From Anthostomella pinea (lineage: Eukaryota; Ascomycota; Sordariomycetes; Xylariales; Xylariaceae), in the NCBI GenBank assembly GCA_963556695.1, contig CAUWAG010000007.1, forward strand, positions 3,906,001-3,970,000: a stretch of 64,000 nt of DNA, in the 5' to 3' direction. Under the pieces are notes generated by a model. It did not search any database. It was not told where the DNA came from and saw only the letters and a program-made list of their open reading frames with translations. The position numbers and the translations under genes were made by a program. Shown here piece by piece: positions 23,438 through 35,479 of the stretch. Position 1 is the first letter of the stretch. The number at the start of each line of letters is the position of its first letter.

Positions 23438-24147
23438 ATCGAGTATGCTTCGTAATCACAGGTGTTACTTTTGACCCGAAAAGTCTCTCAAGCGTAGTCT
23501 GTTTGGTGTCTCTAGGGGAACGCATACATGTGTAATACCTTCAGCCAGATGGTGCTCGATTACACACCTGCTCAGCCTCATGTGGTACACCCAGAGGCAA
23601 AGGTAAGTCTGAGCGGTTGCATTTATCGGCTTGGTGCCAAGCTCAGAGACTCATCACCACGGCACCAAATCTAGCTTGCGTCACTGGACCCTGATCAGGA
23701 TGTTGGCCCGGCTCGGGTTGCCTCAACAGTCGGCAAGCATGCCCTATCTCCGCCGACTTTCTCCCCCTATATGGGAGCTGCAGTGTAGAGTGCGAGTAGC
23801 GGGGTGGTGTGGTATCAAACTCCAATGGGCGCCCTAACCATTGGTCCTTTCGGTTGGCAGGGTACCAGTGCATGAATCAAAAGCCGACAAATCAGTGGTG
23901 AGCATCCCGTGATCCAGGTTGACACGGAACTCTGCCAAGGACCTTATCAAGTCAACAATACATGGGCACCTTCATGTCGGGCCCTCTTTCCCTCCGTGTA
24001 CTGGTGCTGTAGCTGCCCGAGCATCGCGATTCGAAAATCGCCCGCTTCTGAACCGATGTCGGCAATAGTAGATCTGCTGCATTGCACAGCTGTGCTGTTT
24101 TTCAAGGGCCATCGCCCCATACTCACGACCCCCGATCAGCAAGCATC
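23438..24147. promoter_or_regulatory. Divergent promoter between PKS and AYR1-like reductase
   Basis: A 710-bp gap separates the PKS start (minus) from the SDR start (plus), so both are probably driven from here. A short imperfect inverted element CTCCCCCTATATGGGAG lies at 23761-23777, and CGGC-type half-sites occur nearby. No specific regulator site can be named. Confidence 0.45.
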
Positions 24148-25562
24148 ATGGCACCCCAAACAGCGTTCGCCCTGGTCACTGGGTCAGTCTCCTGTTGCTC
24201 GCTACATTGAGTGTCCCGCTTACCAAATGTAGCTGCGGGAAAGGGGGCATTGGTGAGGCCTTAGTCATAGAGTACCAGCGGAAAGGCCTGCACTCCATTG
24301 CTACGATCCTCCCGTCCGAGTCAAGCGACCATCTCACCGACGCTGGGATATCATGGTTCCACTTAGATGTGACCAGTGACGAGTCAGTAGAGGAACTCAA
24401 AAACACCGTCCGTGAACTTACTGGCGGCTTTCTTGATATTCTGGTGAACAACGCGTAAGTAACTTCTCCACGCCTGGTGTAATAGCTTCGTACTTACCAC
24501 AGACCTTTGTCACTCTCTTGCAGCGGGATAGGTAAGACAATACAGCCTCGTCCATCAGCACTGCCGACTACATCCGTTCGAAGCTGAATAATGCAAAGCC
24601 TATACCATGGCGGCTATCGACACCGACGTCACGGAGGTTGGCCGTATGTTTGATGTCAACGTGTTTGGACCAATGAGAATGGTACACCACTTTCATGATT
24701 TGCTGATCAAGGCGCACGGAACTGTGGTCAACATCGGGTCGGTGGGCGGCATTGTTCCCTACGTCTATGGATGTAAGTTCAATCCGTTTAGCTCATGGCA
24801 TGCGTAGATTGCTGACGTATAGCAACAGCTTCATACAACGCCACCAAAGCAGCTCTTCAGCACTGGTCAAACACACTGCGAGTGGAGATGGCACCACTCG
24901 AGTAAGAACTGCTTGAAGTCGGGAAGCGGACTACGGACTCGATCGTTTACTAATGGCGAACCCTACAGTGTCAGCGTCCTTACTGTACTGAGACCTCAAT
25001 CGAGCTTTCACTGCTCCAAATGGCTAATGTGCTACGCAATGTCTGAAGATCATATCGGGAGAGATCGGGACCAACATACTCCGAAGAGACATTCATAGGG
25101 AACTTCCAAGAGGTCTGGACTCGCACTGTTTCAGGCCCTGTTTGATCCTAACTTTTGCTCGCGTGTAGGGTCTTACATGGCTCCTCTCGCAGATGAGTTC
25201 AAACAGCACGTCCAGAGATCCCCGAGTAGGTGTTCAGTGCCACAGGCAAGTATTGATTGCTTGGACTAACGCGACTGTCCAAGATACTACGGACCGTTTC
25301 GAATACGCCAGCAAGGTCGTGGCCCAGAGCTTGAAGCAGTCTCCACCAGCTTGGTTCTGGTACGGGAAGACCGCCTCCACGGTCCGTTTCTTGGACATGT
25401 TTGCATGGCGTACCATCTGGGTGGGTACCCCCCTTCATAACATCGCGCGTAGTGTAGAAAATACTGATCGACAATCAGGACTACATATTTTGGGCCTCCT
25501 TCAATCTCGGAAAGCTCAGAGATGCTCACAGGACGAGCGCTGGGGTGATGAAAGGTGACTGA
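24148..25562 (+). CDS. AYR1-like short-chain dehydrogenase/reductase
   Basis: NAD(P)H-dependent reductase of the 1-acyldihydroxyacetone-phosphate reductase type; in a PKS cluster it most likely reduces a keto intermediate. Exons join as MAPQTAFALVTG | CGKGGIGEALVIEY (cofactor-binding TGxxxGIG type), ILVNNAGI, VNIGSVGGIVPYVYG | SYNATKAALQHWSNTLRVEM (catalytic Tyr and Lys in YxxxK), SVLT | IISGEIGTNIL, then the typical AYR1 tail RFEYASKVVAQSL, PPAWFWYGK, FAWRTIW | DYIFWASFNLGKLRDAH and stop TGA at 25562. Seven or so introns, all with usable GT/AG sites. Divergent from the PKS. Intact as far as I can see. Confidence 0.88.
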
Positions 25563-25895
25563 TGTACTGTTATGTTCAGGTCTCTGCCCAAGTTGCAGAT
25601 ACCATCATGCAACTTCGGACTGTACTTGGATATTACTATGAGTTGTAGATATTGGTTGGTCCAATGCATCGATTTGAAGCATGACTTTGACCGTCTAGTT
25701 TATAGGATGATCACCTTGTTCTCGTTGGGCCGCTGCACCCTATCCCGGAGGTTTGGAAGATCACCGCAGTGGATTCGTGCGAGTTATCACTGTTTGAGTG
25801 CTTTGACCGGAATACCGAGAGTTCCATCTTGGATTCTGCTCAATACATAATCTTCGCATTCATGATGAAAGAGACAAACACAGTCCTCGGAGGCT

Positions 25896-26631
25896 CTATT
25901 CGCCTGTGTGGTATTTCTCAAGCCAGCCAAGATAAGCTCCCAGTTTCTCACCGTTGACGACCACGTCCTTCGAACCCACCAAGACATACAGCATACGGCC
26001 AGGCAAATTGCCATTTCCAGTGAGATTGCGCCAAGCGTGTGCCCCAGCGCGATTGATACTGACGTCTCCCTGACGCAGGACGCGGGTCTCTCCCGAATCC
26101 AACGTAAGCTCAAATTCGCCTTCCATCACGGCACCATAGACGATGGACATCGCACGATGGAGTGGTGTCCCAACACCTGGTCCAAAATCAACCATGCGGA
26201 CCACGGTCCCGTTGGTGTAATTCAATGGAGGCTGACGAACCTGCCATTAGCATCATGCCAAACAAGGGTATCACAGAGAGGGGAGCGACGCGACGGCAAG
26301 TAGGAATCAATGAATATGCGTAATTCAAACATGGAATATGAGCGACTTGAATGAAGTTGGAGCTGCAAACCTCGTTCTCTTTAGCGTGCTTGATGTCGAC
26401 ATCGTCGTTCAAGTCCACTGGCGTCTCGATGGTGGAGTAGAGGATGTTCGCAATAGCTTGTTGATCCCCCATGATCTTGTGATGGTCGCCAGAGTCGGCG
26501 GACAGGAAAACAGACTTTCCATTGTCGTTGTGGCCGGTGATGTGCCTGACGGTTCGCCGAAGTCCAGGTGCTGGAAAGCCATTGGTGATGTAGCCAACGG
26601 AAGGGCCGCCGGGAGTCTCTTGTGTCGCCAT
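25896..26631 (-). CDS. Cupin-domain protein
   Basis: Small beta-barrel protein. ATG at 26631; exon 1 reads MATQETPGGPSVGYITNGF, then GLRRTVRHITGHNDNGKSVF. An intron of about 165 nt splices KENE to VRQPPLNYTNGTVVRMVDF. The cupin core follows: GVGTPLHRAMSIVYGAVMEG (motif 1), ETRVLRQGDVSINRAGAHAWRN (motif 2). Single-cupin proteins of this kind occur in fungal polyketide clusters, where roles as isomerase, dehydratase or dioxygenase-like tailoring enzymes are known or proposed. The metal ligand set is incomplete to my eye (H in PLHRAMS, H in GAHAW). Catalysis is not certain. Confidence 0.85.
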
Positions 26632-27528
26632 CTTGACTTATCTTCAGTTTCAGAGCCCAGAATTGTGCTAGCTAGGGTATGAGTGAGGTATGGCCTCGGG
26701 TGATTTGGATCAACTGTCACCAACAGAGGATATATAGATATGTTGACCGTGTTCCCACTTCACAGCCTGGGAAAGGTGGCTGGCCCATCGCAGGAGCTGA
26801 GCCAGAGTTCTGGATCGAGGCTCTCGCCATAAATCGGAATCCGGCGGCAGGTACCTATCAGTACATCGGGTCACCCGTGCTTCCATGTTCACACACACTA
26901 CACACAGCCCCCAACCCAGCCCCCGCCACTCCCCGTGGGGTCAAACACGTCGGGCCGCGACTTTTGGGGTAAGATGCGGCTCCTATCGATCTACTTACAG
27001 GAGGAGTGTGGTTAGATGGCGGTACCGATAGGCTATCCGCGGGGATCGTCTGATCCGGGATTACTTGACCGGTGTGAGACTGACTCACTCGTCAGCAACC
27101 AGCCTGTGGTCATGGTATGCATTGTAACGTCCCTGCACCTAAAATCACCAACATGCATATCCGGCTCATCCTTCGAATGTGATGCTCTCTCTGGGTATCC
27201 AGAGAGGGAAAAGCCGGAGATGTCGGCCGGAGATGACCACCTCAGTCCTTACTCCCTGCCCTAGCTTAGGTGACGAACAGTAGCTGCGTCGCAACCGGGG
27301 GCGGGCCGTTGGAGTCATTTACAGCCTGCATATGCCGTGTAACGTGAGATCAAGTTCATCGAACCACCTGCAACCGCACCAGCTCTCGCCCCCACCTCCG
27401 GGCTGGCCATGGCTGTGCCACATCCGGCGTCATGACCACCCGGATTGTGAATACGACCTGGCTATCATACATAAGGTAGGCTGAATGCCACCGAAAATTG
27501 CACCTGGTGTCAATGTTTCTAGATATTT
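26632..27528. other. Intergenic, cupin 5' side
   Basis: About 0.9 kb with no gene; presumably the cupin promoter and the 3' end of the SDR at 27529-28574. CACACACTACACACAGCCCC-type C-rich sequence near 26890. Confidence 0.35.
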
Positions 27529-28574
27529 CTAAACATGACCCGTCAAGGTAGTACCTCCATCGATGATAAAGGCTGAACCAGTCACATAGCTTGCTCGGGG
27601 ACTACTCAAGAACAGTACCGCGTCGGCGACCTCATCGGGCACTGCGATCCGGCCCAATGGGACACGGCTTTCGATCACCTCTTTAAGTCCTGGTACATGC
27701 GCCACCGCATCCTGTACCATTGGGGTGTCGACCCAAGATGGGCACACGCAATTCACCCTAATGCTGTAGGCTGCGTTGTCCAAAGCTAGCACTCCCGTCG
27801 TATCAGTCCCCAATCATATAGACATGCATCACACGGATGTACCGGAGATGACGTACCTGCGTTCTTCATTAAGCCGAGAACTGCATGTTTCGACGTCGTG
27901 TACTGTACCATGTTGCGTTGGGCGGCAAAAGATGCCGCTGACCCCATGATGACAATGGACCCGCGTGTTGGACCTCTCCCTTGACCCGGAGCCTCGTAGG
28001 ACTTGGGGTCTTGAGACTTCATGAGCGCCGTAATGTCCCGCGTAACATTGAATGTTCCAGTAACATTGACGTCCAAGAACCGAGTGAGCTCGGCGGTCTG
28101 GGTTTCTGCAACCTCGACTGCCAATGTTACCCCTATCTGGAGGAACCATGCCATGACAGGCGGCAATCAGCTTCAGCCTAATAAGGGGAGTGGGGGCAAC
28201 GGACGTCCGATTGGCACTTACACCCGCCGAAATTACACAGTAGTCGATCCGCGGGAAAAGGTCTGCCATCCTACTTGTCGCCGACTTGACCGATGCCTCT
28301 ACAGTTACGTCGGCATGTACGGCTTCAGCTCGGAAGCCGGCCGCTGTCGCTGCGGTCACACACAAAGCAGCGACCTCCTTCGCCGCGCCTAAGCTGATAT
28401 CGGCTAGGAGAATCCCTGCAGCGCCCTCTCTCGCAAAGGCGAGAGCGCAAGATTTTCCTATTCCACTGCCTGTGGCAATCAAAGACATTCGTCAGTTACA
28501 CATGGCGTTAGAAGGATATGAATTGCTGGGTACGCACCACCACCCACAATAAAAGCGTATCCGTCAATGTTCAT
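27529..28574 (-). CDS. Classical short-chain dehydrogenase
   Basis: Rossmann oxidoreductase acting on an alcohol or ketone. Chosen start ATG at 28574 ([12 protein letters not shown] | [12 protein letters not shown]), giving the usual TGxxxGIG site across the first intron; an upstream in-frame extension exists but makes the protein too long. Further landmarks are [56 protein letters not shown] (Ser and YxxxK), INV-like [14 protein letters not shown], and a C-terminal [14 protein letters not shown]. Three introns. Same strand as the flanking cupin and FAD oxidase genes. It looks intact. Confidence 0.87.
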
Positions 28575-28952
28575 CTTCCCTTCAAGTTCACTTCGGGTTT
28601 TGGCTGGTCTCCGCGATTTAGGAATGGGTGAAGTGATAGCAGGTATGTATGTAGACAGAATGAATGCCCTCAGTAGTCCCTGCATAGGCGTGGGGATTTG
28701 CTTGCTTATGTAGTCCTCTTGCTCCCACTTGACCCTCAACCCCACTATACGCAAACAGTCGCTTAGGCGAAACTTGGAGACCAGTGAGCGAGAGTTTATG
28801 AGACAGCATTGGCTTTACCACGATAAGGCATAACGTGATCTCTACCAGAACATATATCGTACATGTAATTTCCGTCATCAATACTAATCTTGTCTCGTCC
28901 TGGTCGATGAGTCGGCCAATATCTCAAGCGACAATTCGCGTGTTGCCCAAAC

Positions 28953-30687
28953 TCATGGGTAGCTTGTGGGTAGTGCGTGGTGGAAAGAGAAGACGTTATT
29001 GGGATCCCACTTGCCCTTGAGTTCGGCTAATCGTGGCAACTTATTGCGTCCGTAGAGTGACTCGATCGGCTCGTCGCCGTGGGCGTAGTTGAGGTAAACC
29101 GCGAGATCCGGATATCCAGATGTTACGAAGATATCGTTCCGAATCTCTGGTCCCAGCTTAGTCACTGCGTCGACCGTGGTGGCGTTATCGCTATCCAGAG
29201 TGAACACAAGTGCACTTGTATAATATCAGCTTAGCTTCACATGACCCAATAATCTGGTGCGGATCGGGACTTACATATGTGCCACTGCGTCTCGCCATGG
29301 ATATGCCGTGGATTCGTCAGCAACCGCCATAGCCGCCTGGTTGGGGAAAGTTTCGATCTGCATGCTGGTCCCGCGCGCATCTGGGTAATCAACGAGAAAC
29401 TTCGTCAGCTTCTCGAATGCGATCTCGAAGGCTGACGCGGAAACGTTTCGCACTGTCGCCGCATAGTGGTGACGGATCTTGTTGTCCTCGCAGAGAACGG
29501 CATCAAACTCGCCAAATCCTTGGCTGGCAATCACTTCGTCCCAAGGCACAGTCCTGGCGGAAATTTCAAGCGCTTCGAGGCCCAAGACAGGAGCCAATAT
29601 CTCACGGCCTTCGTCTACGGAGCCCATGTAAGCCCAGTTGCCAAGTACTACGGACTGTGCACAGGTTAGGATAAGTCATTCGATAGCCTCCAGATTTGGT
29701 TCGATACTCACTGCATTGGTCCCTTCATCCCAGTGGAGAGCAGATATCTGTGCTAGGTTGGATGGTAATGAACCGTTTTGATGGTACGATTCAAGGAGGT
29801 TGAAGTAGGCAGAGCTCGTGTTTGCTGGCAAACTGACGTCTACTACGAAAACATGACCCCGGTGAACTGGGTCATCAGAAATCTTGCGCAGCTCATACGT
29901 TGCGGATACAACGACGCCGAAGTTGGCCCCGGCGCCGCGAACGGCCCAGAAAAGGTCTGGGTAAGAGTTCTCCGACACAGTGAGAAGACGTCCGTCGGCG
30001 GTGACGAGACGTACGGACAATAAGCTGTCGATAGCAAGGCCGTATACTCCGGTATAGCGACCGATTCCACCACCAATAGTCACACCCACGTACGCAGGAC
30101 ATGAACATGAACCTTGCTCTAGAGGCAGTCAGCCGATGCTCTTTCCCAAATGAGAGTTTTTGTGTAACACAACTTACGCATTTCGAAGCCGGCATTGTAG
30201 ACTGGGTCCAGGATTTGCTCGAGACGAACACCCCCACCGATTGTCAGAGTGCCATCTTCCGAGCTCACAAGAACCTGGTCGAATTGGCTAAGATCCACAG
30301 CCAAGCCATTCTGTAGTGATGCTAAGGTCGTGCTCACGCTATGTCGCCCGCCAGTGGCCAGGAACTGGACGTTGTTCTGCGTGGCCAACGTAACCTGTTG
30401 GGGTGTCCAGTTAGAGCTCAACCCTAGCATTGTCTGACGCATGGTGCTTTTATACGTACAATATTTACCAAGTCCTCTTCTGTCGATGGACTGATAGCGG
30501 CAGAATAGGTGGGCGCACCCACAACCGTCCATCGTTCCGTCAAGTTCACGAATGCTGATTCGCTGGGTAGATAGAACGTAGTGTCGACAGACCAGTTGTT
30601 TGCCGGGTTGCCGAACACGGCAGCGATGTCTTGAGCAACGACGAGTGGCGTGACCAAAAGCCACAGCCACATACTGGAAGACCTCAT
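28953..30687 (-). CDS. Secreted FAD-linked oxidoreductase (berberine-bridge type)
   Basis: PCMH-type flavoprotein with a BBE C-terminal domain. ATG at 30687 starts a signal peptide ([20 protein letters not shown]). Exons join EEDLVNI | [57 protein letters not shown]-type [36 protein letters not shown], and the terminal [16 protein letters not shown] ... [21 protein letters not shown]. His in GGRHS and Cys in SCPAYVG are the two residues that bind FAD covalently in bicovalent members. Four introns, the first with a perfect CTAAC branch point. It probably oxidises or cyclises a cluster intermediate outside the cytosol. Confidence 0.93.
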
Positions 30688-31710
30688 TGAAGATAAACCC
30701 AGGATATCGATATCGATTTTGAGATGCAATACGATGGTGATTGGACTGCACATCAACGCCCAACTCACAATTCTGACTTCGACTGCGGAAGAACTTATAG
30801 CAATGACCGTCCTCACGTATTGGATCTCTGGGTCTACTTTCTATTTCTGGTCAAGCTTCCTTCGCAGTGTTGGCTGGCCTCGACCACGAAGTATCTACGA
30901 TGGCTGAGCAGTTCCATATCCTAGTTAGCTTCCAGTAGCTGAAATGCAATGGCAAGGCTGACTCTGGGTCCTGAGTCCTGCATACATTGCACCCTCATGA
31001 TTAGGAGATCACCTTTGAGGCACCTATAATTAGAAGCGAGTTCATGATCATAGCCAGCGGCTTGTGCTCACCACGATCGAAGGTACGACACCCAGTTGAC
31101 AGTGGACCCCATCAACCAACAGATCAAGGCTTGGAGGGGTTACAGGTACGCACATTGATATCAAAGTAGAGTCGCAGTCGCTTCCGATGGTTCGCGGGGG
31201 CTACGAAAACCTGTTCTGGTACCCAGCCAGTGTTACTCTTGTGACCTCAGGCCAATAGCAAGCCGAGATAGCTTCACACACCTCAAGCATCTCCAATACA
31301 ACAATGCCCACCCCTATGTAGGTATTGAACTTCAACGGTTACGGTGGTGGCCTGCAGTCCATGTCGTTCTACTCAATCATCCTTGACCTTACATCTACCC
31401 CCTTTAAAAACCTGCATTTGCCCCACATCGGTCCGAGTGCAGCACAGGAAAGGTTGTATTGATTGGCCTCCTTTGATACTGGTCGAAGACTCAAATTTCC
31501 TCCGGAAAGTAAAGCAGTTCGATTGGGCTGGCTCCTCGCTCGCAGTCGGAGAGCTTGAAATAAATAGATGATTGAATCCTTCGATCGGGGAACCGCAACT
31601 CTCCTTTTCACAATCTCCAACTGCGTCCTGCATACCTCTTAGCTGAACGTGATAGTCAGTACAGCGGCCAATCAACCTCATCGGGTACCCTGTCAGTCTT
31701 GCCTACCAAC
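30688..31710. promoter_or_regulatory. Divergent intergenic region between FAD oxidase and second SDR
   Basis: About 1 kb with both genes transcribed away from it, so it should hold both promoters. It contains copy 2 of a 78-bp dispersed repeat (31257-31336). No named binding sites recognised. Confidence 0.4.
31257..31336 (+). repeat. 78-bp dispersed repeat, copy 2
   Basis: Matches 10420-10497 with about 80 percent identity (AGCAAGCCGAGATAG start, CATCTCCAATACAACAATG core). It lies in the promoter region between two cluster genes. Origin unknown. Confidence 0.55.
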
Positions 31711-32864
31711 ATGGCGTCCACGTTCGATGTTTCCCCGGAGAAGTATGCAAGCACGTCACACTGGTTTAAGAGGCAGCTCTTCGAGTACCCACCTGCCACT
31801 TCATCGCGCGATGCTGACTTGAGCGACAAGACCGCCATCGTCACGGGAGCCAACCAGGGTATCGGCTTAGAGATTGCCCGGCAGCTCCTTGACCTCGGGC
31901 TGAGCAAGCTCATCGTTGCGGTACGGGACGTGGCTAAGGGCCAAGCCGCAACCCAACAGCTCACCCGTGGGAGACAGCTGCCCCCAGACGCTATAGAGGT
32001 ATGGGAGCTCGACATGCTCGCCTACGAGTCAATCACCAGCTTTGCGCAGCGCGCCAGTCAGCTTCGGCGTTTAGACATTGTTGTCCTCAACGCAGGCATT
32101 TATAGACTCTCAATGAACATCAACCTGTCAACGGGCCACGAGGAAGACATCCAGACCAACTATCTCTCCCTCGTGCTCCTTCTCATCCTGCTTCTGCCCA
32201 CGTTGAAGGCAAGCAATACGATGGCCTCACCTGGCAAAGTTACATTTGTCTCATCGGACACGGCTAGCGAGACAAAATTCAAGGAAAGGGACGCCAACCC
32301 CCTGCTTCCCGCACTCGATGACAAGACGGCCAAGTGGGACGCGCAGGAGCGCTACGGTACCTCCAAGCTGTTGGGCCAGCTCTTCCTGACCGAAATCACC
32401 AAACGGATTCCCCCTTCTGTGGCAATCATCAACGGGGCCTGCCCGGGCCTCTGCCACTCATCTAGTCTGGCTCGCGACGCTCAGGACAGCATGCTCAAGT
32501 ACCCTCTTAGCATATTCTTTCGGTTATTCGGGCGAGCGCCATCCACAGGTGCTCGTGTCATAGTCAACGCGGCCGCGAAGCAGGGGGAGCTGTCCCATGG
32601 TCATGTCATTGATGGGTGCAAGTTGAGACCGTAAGTACCTACCTACCTACTTACCCACCCCTGCAAGCACCCGTGACCCATGCCCGCAAACACGCATGCC
32701 TAGAGGCACCAGATGGCCACTTTACTGAATAGGAGAACAGGATGGCACCACTCGTATATACGACGAAAGGCGAGGAGGTGGCTGTGAGGCTGTGGAGAGA
32801 GACCATGCATGAACTGGAATTCGCTGGGGTCCAGAATGTAACTCAAGAACTGTCCAATGTGTGA
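31711..32864 (+). CDS. Retinol-dehydrogenase-like short-chain dehydrogenase
   Basis: ATG at 31711. N-terminal landmarks are SDKTAIVTGANQGIGLEIARQL (TGxxxGIG) and RDVAKGQAATQQL. Then come LDIVVLNAGIY (NAG), VTFVSSDTASETKF (Ser) and RYGTSKLLGQLF (YxxxK). The proline-glycine turn NGACPGLCHSSS follows. A single intron after LRP leads to MAPLVYTTKGEEVAVRLWRETMHELEF and stop at 32864. This architecture (PG-rich loop, LWxET tail) is the fungal WW-oxidoreductase/retinol-dehydrogenase-like SDR group often found in metabolite clusters. Intact. Confidence 0.88.
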
Positions 32865-33194
32865 ACCAGGACAAGAACAGGCGCGGGAGCCGGAGAGAGA
32901 CCGAAAGCTACACCATGTCAGAGGCAGTCAGGGGCATTGCGACGTCATTTCTACATGCACACCATAGACACATAATGCGAGAGATCCTTGTACCTGCACC
33001 GCTTGTGCGAGATGATTCGGTGACCCCTCATCTGAATTGCGAACTTCCGAAGTGCCTAGAAGTACTGTATAAGTGTAACCACAGACTCACAAAGGTGCAG
33101 GCTTGTGAGGGAAAGCCCAGCCTGCATATCTGAGCCGTCGTTGAAGGCGGCGGGCGACTCCCCAACACCAGGCTGAGGTGGTATCACTCTCTTG
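32865..33194. other. Intergenic downstream of the SDR
   Basis: No supported gene. Confidence 0.3.
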
Positions 33195-33511
33195 GCGCAG
33201 CCTCCTGTATCACATCATGCTGACCACCTGGTCACAGGGGTGCATGAGGTCCTTTCCCACCCGCCCATCGCTGCTACCGTACCCACGAGTAGGACTACTT
33301 CAACGCACCCGTATATTGCAAGGACACCTTCATCACTTCTCGTATGGACCATGCATGCTCCTCTCCAGATGGATGGAGCGGCCGGTGTGGAACGGCTGCA
33401 TCAGATTGAAACAGCGGTGTAGTTAACATGCCAGAATGCAACTGTTGGCTGCATAGCCTGCTTGGCGACGAGGCTCTGGCTGAGGCCTGGAAATACCTAC
33501 TCCAACACTGA
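33195..33511 (+). pseudogene. Coding-like C-terminal fragment, unknown
   Basis: An open plus frame (HHADHLVTGVHEVLSHPPI ... MDGAAGVERLHQIETA) can be spliced over a GTAGTT...GCATAG intron to VLLGDEALAEAWKYLLQH and a stop at 33511. The tail is compositionally protein-like, but no upstream exons or start are visible and the family is not recognised. It may be the end of a decayed regulator or enzyme. Confidence 0.3.
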
Positions 33512-33899
33512 CACCCCCCTTCACTGGTATGCAATTTGATAGGCGTACAAGGCCCAGATTACAGATGAGCAAGGCTTTTGCCCAGTGATTGAGTTTGACG
33601 CCTCCGATGTGACTGTGGAACTCGCATAGCGATGATACTAACTGCCGTTGCAGGCCGTCGGCAGCTCCCGCAACCGCGGGTAAAAAGCCCATACCTTAGA
33701 TCCTCGTGTGATGCTTCACCCTGCGTAATGGGACCATCCTGCCTGTGCTGGTATTGCTGTTTGGCTTTATTAGGCGAGGCGTCTTTTACGGTGCGGATAG
33801 CCGGGATTGTGAGGGATTGTTGCCTCTATAAAATGCAGATCTTCCGTGCGTTACGTGCTCCTGCGGGGCACGTCGCTTTACCCCTTGAGCCTAGCTAAA
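33512..33899. other. Intergenic before AT-rich block
   Basis: No gene seen. It ends in the abrupt transition to the AT-rich block. Confidence 0.3.
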
Positions 33900-34860
33900 G
33901 CTCGAAGGCGATGTATGTACTTTTTATGTGTAAACATATATAATAGGTACTTTTGACGTAAAGAACGACCGGAAGGTTTACAGATTTATAGCGATTAAAA
34001 GGGCTTAAAATATAGCCTTTTTATATAAAATAAAAGTTACGTATTTTACGTTACCGCCGACCTTAAAACTATTATAAAAAATATAAAGATAGTTTAAAAA
34101 GTAATATAACGAACTAAATAACGGTTTTTTTAATTTTAATACTTTAATATATAAAAGCTTAGTTTATATATAAAACGTAATTGAAATTATAATTTCTAAA
34201 ATATACTTGTCACGGCGAGCTTACTGAGGAGCTGGGACAAGGCCGGTAGCAAGCAGCTATTACTCTGTTGACGAGAATATCAAGATTAGAGAGGAGAGAA
34301 AGAGAGAGAAAGCTAGGTACAGCTGGAGGCTGTCCCTTTAAGGGGATCCTCCAGTCAGATCCTTCCCTTATCGGGAGGTATCGGCTTATCATGTGGGAAG
34401 GTCTGTGCAGGCCGTCACAATACTTATTATATATATATTTATAATTTACGTTAACGACGAATAATTACGCGTTATATAAAAATTTTAAAAAGTTTAATTA
34501 ATTACTTTAAGCCGTAATAACTTTCAACAACTTATAAAGCGTCGATTAAACGTATAATTATTAATCAATAACGTTATAAATATATCGTATATACTTTATT
34601 ATAAAGGGCTTTAATCGCTATAAAGCCTTAAATTACAAATCGGCTAATATTAAAATAAACTTATTCATAATCTAGGTTTATTAAGGCAAAAAGATTAAAA
34701 AGTACGAAATTAACTTAACGCTTTTAATTTAAACCGGTTATTTTTATTAGTTATATTTTTACCGGTATAAGTAGCAGCGGATATAGCTGCTTTTTACCTC
34801 GCTTAAACTAACCTTTTTTTTACAGTATTTAAACTAGGATTTAAGTGCACTTAGACGATA
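33900..34860. repeat. AT-rich, RIP-like block
   Basis: Composition drops sharply to mostly A and T with dense TA steps and few CA/TG dinucleotides, the signature left by repeat-induced point mutation on an old repeat. Residual GCGCCG-like words show it was once ordinary sequence. A GC-normal solo LTR (34208-34419) lies within it and arrived afterwards. No open frame survives. Confidence 0.75.
34208..34419 (+). mobile_element. Solo LTR, family B, TSD ATACT
   Basis: 212 bp, TGTCACGGCGAGC...GGCCGTCACA, flanked by a perfect ATACT duplication (34203-34207, 34420-34424). It is inserted in the AT-rich block but keeps normal composition, so it is younger than the mutation of its surroundings. It shares the GAGAGGAGAGAAAGAGAG purine tract and CTTTAAGGGGATCC core with the other copies. 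Confidence 0.88.
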
Positions 34861-35479
34861 TCTAGTTGCTACGGTGCGGCATTTTGCGATGCATATTTCA
34901 ATAGAAAAGAATGGGGGTTTTATGCATGTGGTGATTAACGGGATTAAATTCAAACTGGTAATTGTAAGCCGTGCGCGCTGCTGTGGCGCTGTAGCGCTGT
35001 GGCTAGGCCCCATTCCAGCCTCGCCCCATGAAAATCCCCAGTCACTTCCGTCGTCGCCTGTCACCAGCTGGGCACAGTTGGATGGATTTGTCAGAGAAAC
35101 ACACACGCTTCACACAGACATTTGGCTCAAATCTGACGCGTAGAACCTCACGATCATCGACAAGCCACGAACGAGACCAGTACGCCCACATGGCCGCAAA
35201 GGTTATCCTTTGGATACTCCCGGCTTTCCCCGGCTGCTCCAGCAATGGTTCATAATTAAGGTAGGTTGGACGGTATTCAACGTAAGCAGACGAACGTACT
35301 CCGAATGCTCCTTTTTGAGAACTGATGACTCGAAATATCATGCTACTAGTGACTCCCGAGCTATACCTACTAATACAATCCAATATCCATATTGCAGCGT
35401 TCTGTGAGCCCGCACTTGGCCAAAGCGATTCGCGACAGAGCGACACTTGGCCTACTGTAGGTAATGGGACGATCCCATA
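34861..35479. other. Intergenic, 3' side of the 7-TM gene
   Basis: No supported gene; short open frames only. Confidence 0.3.
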
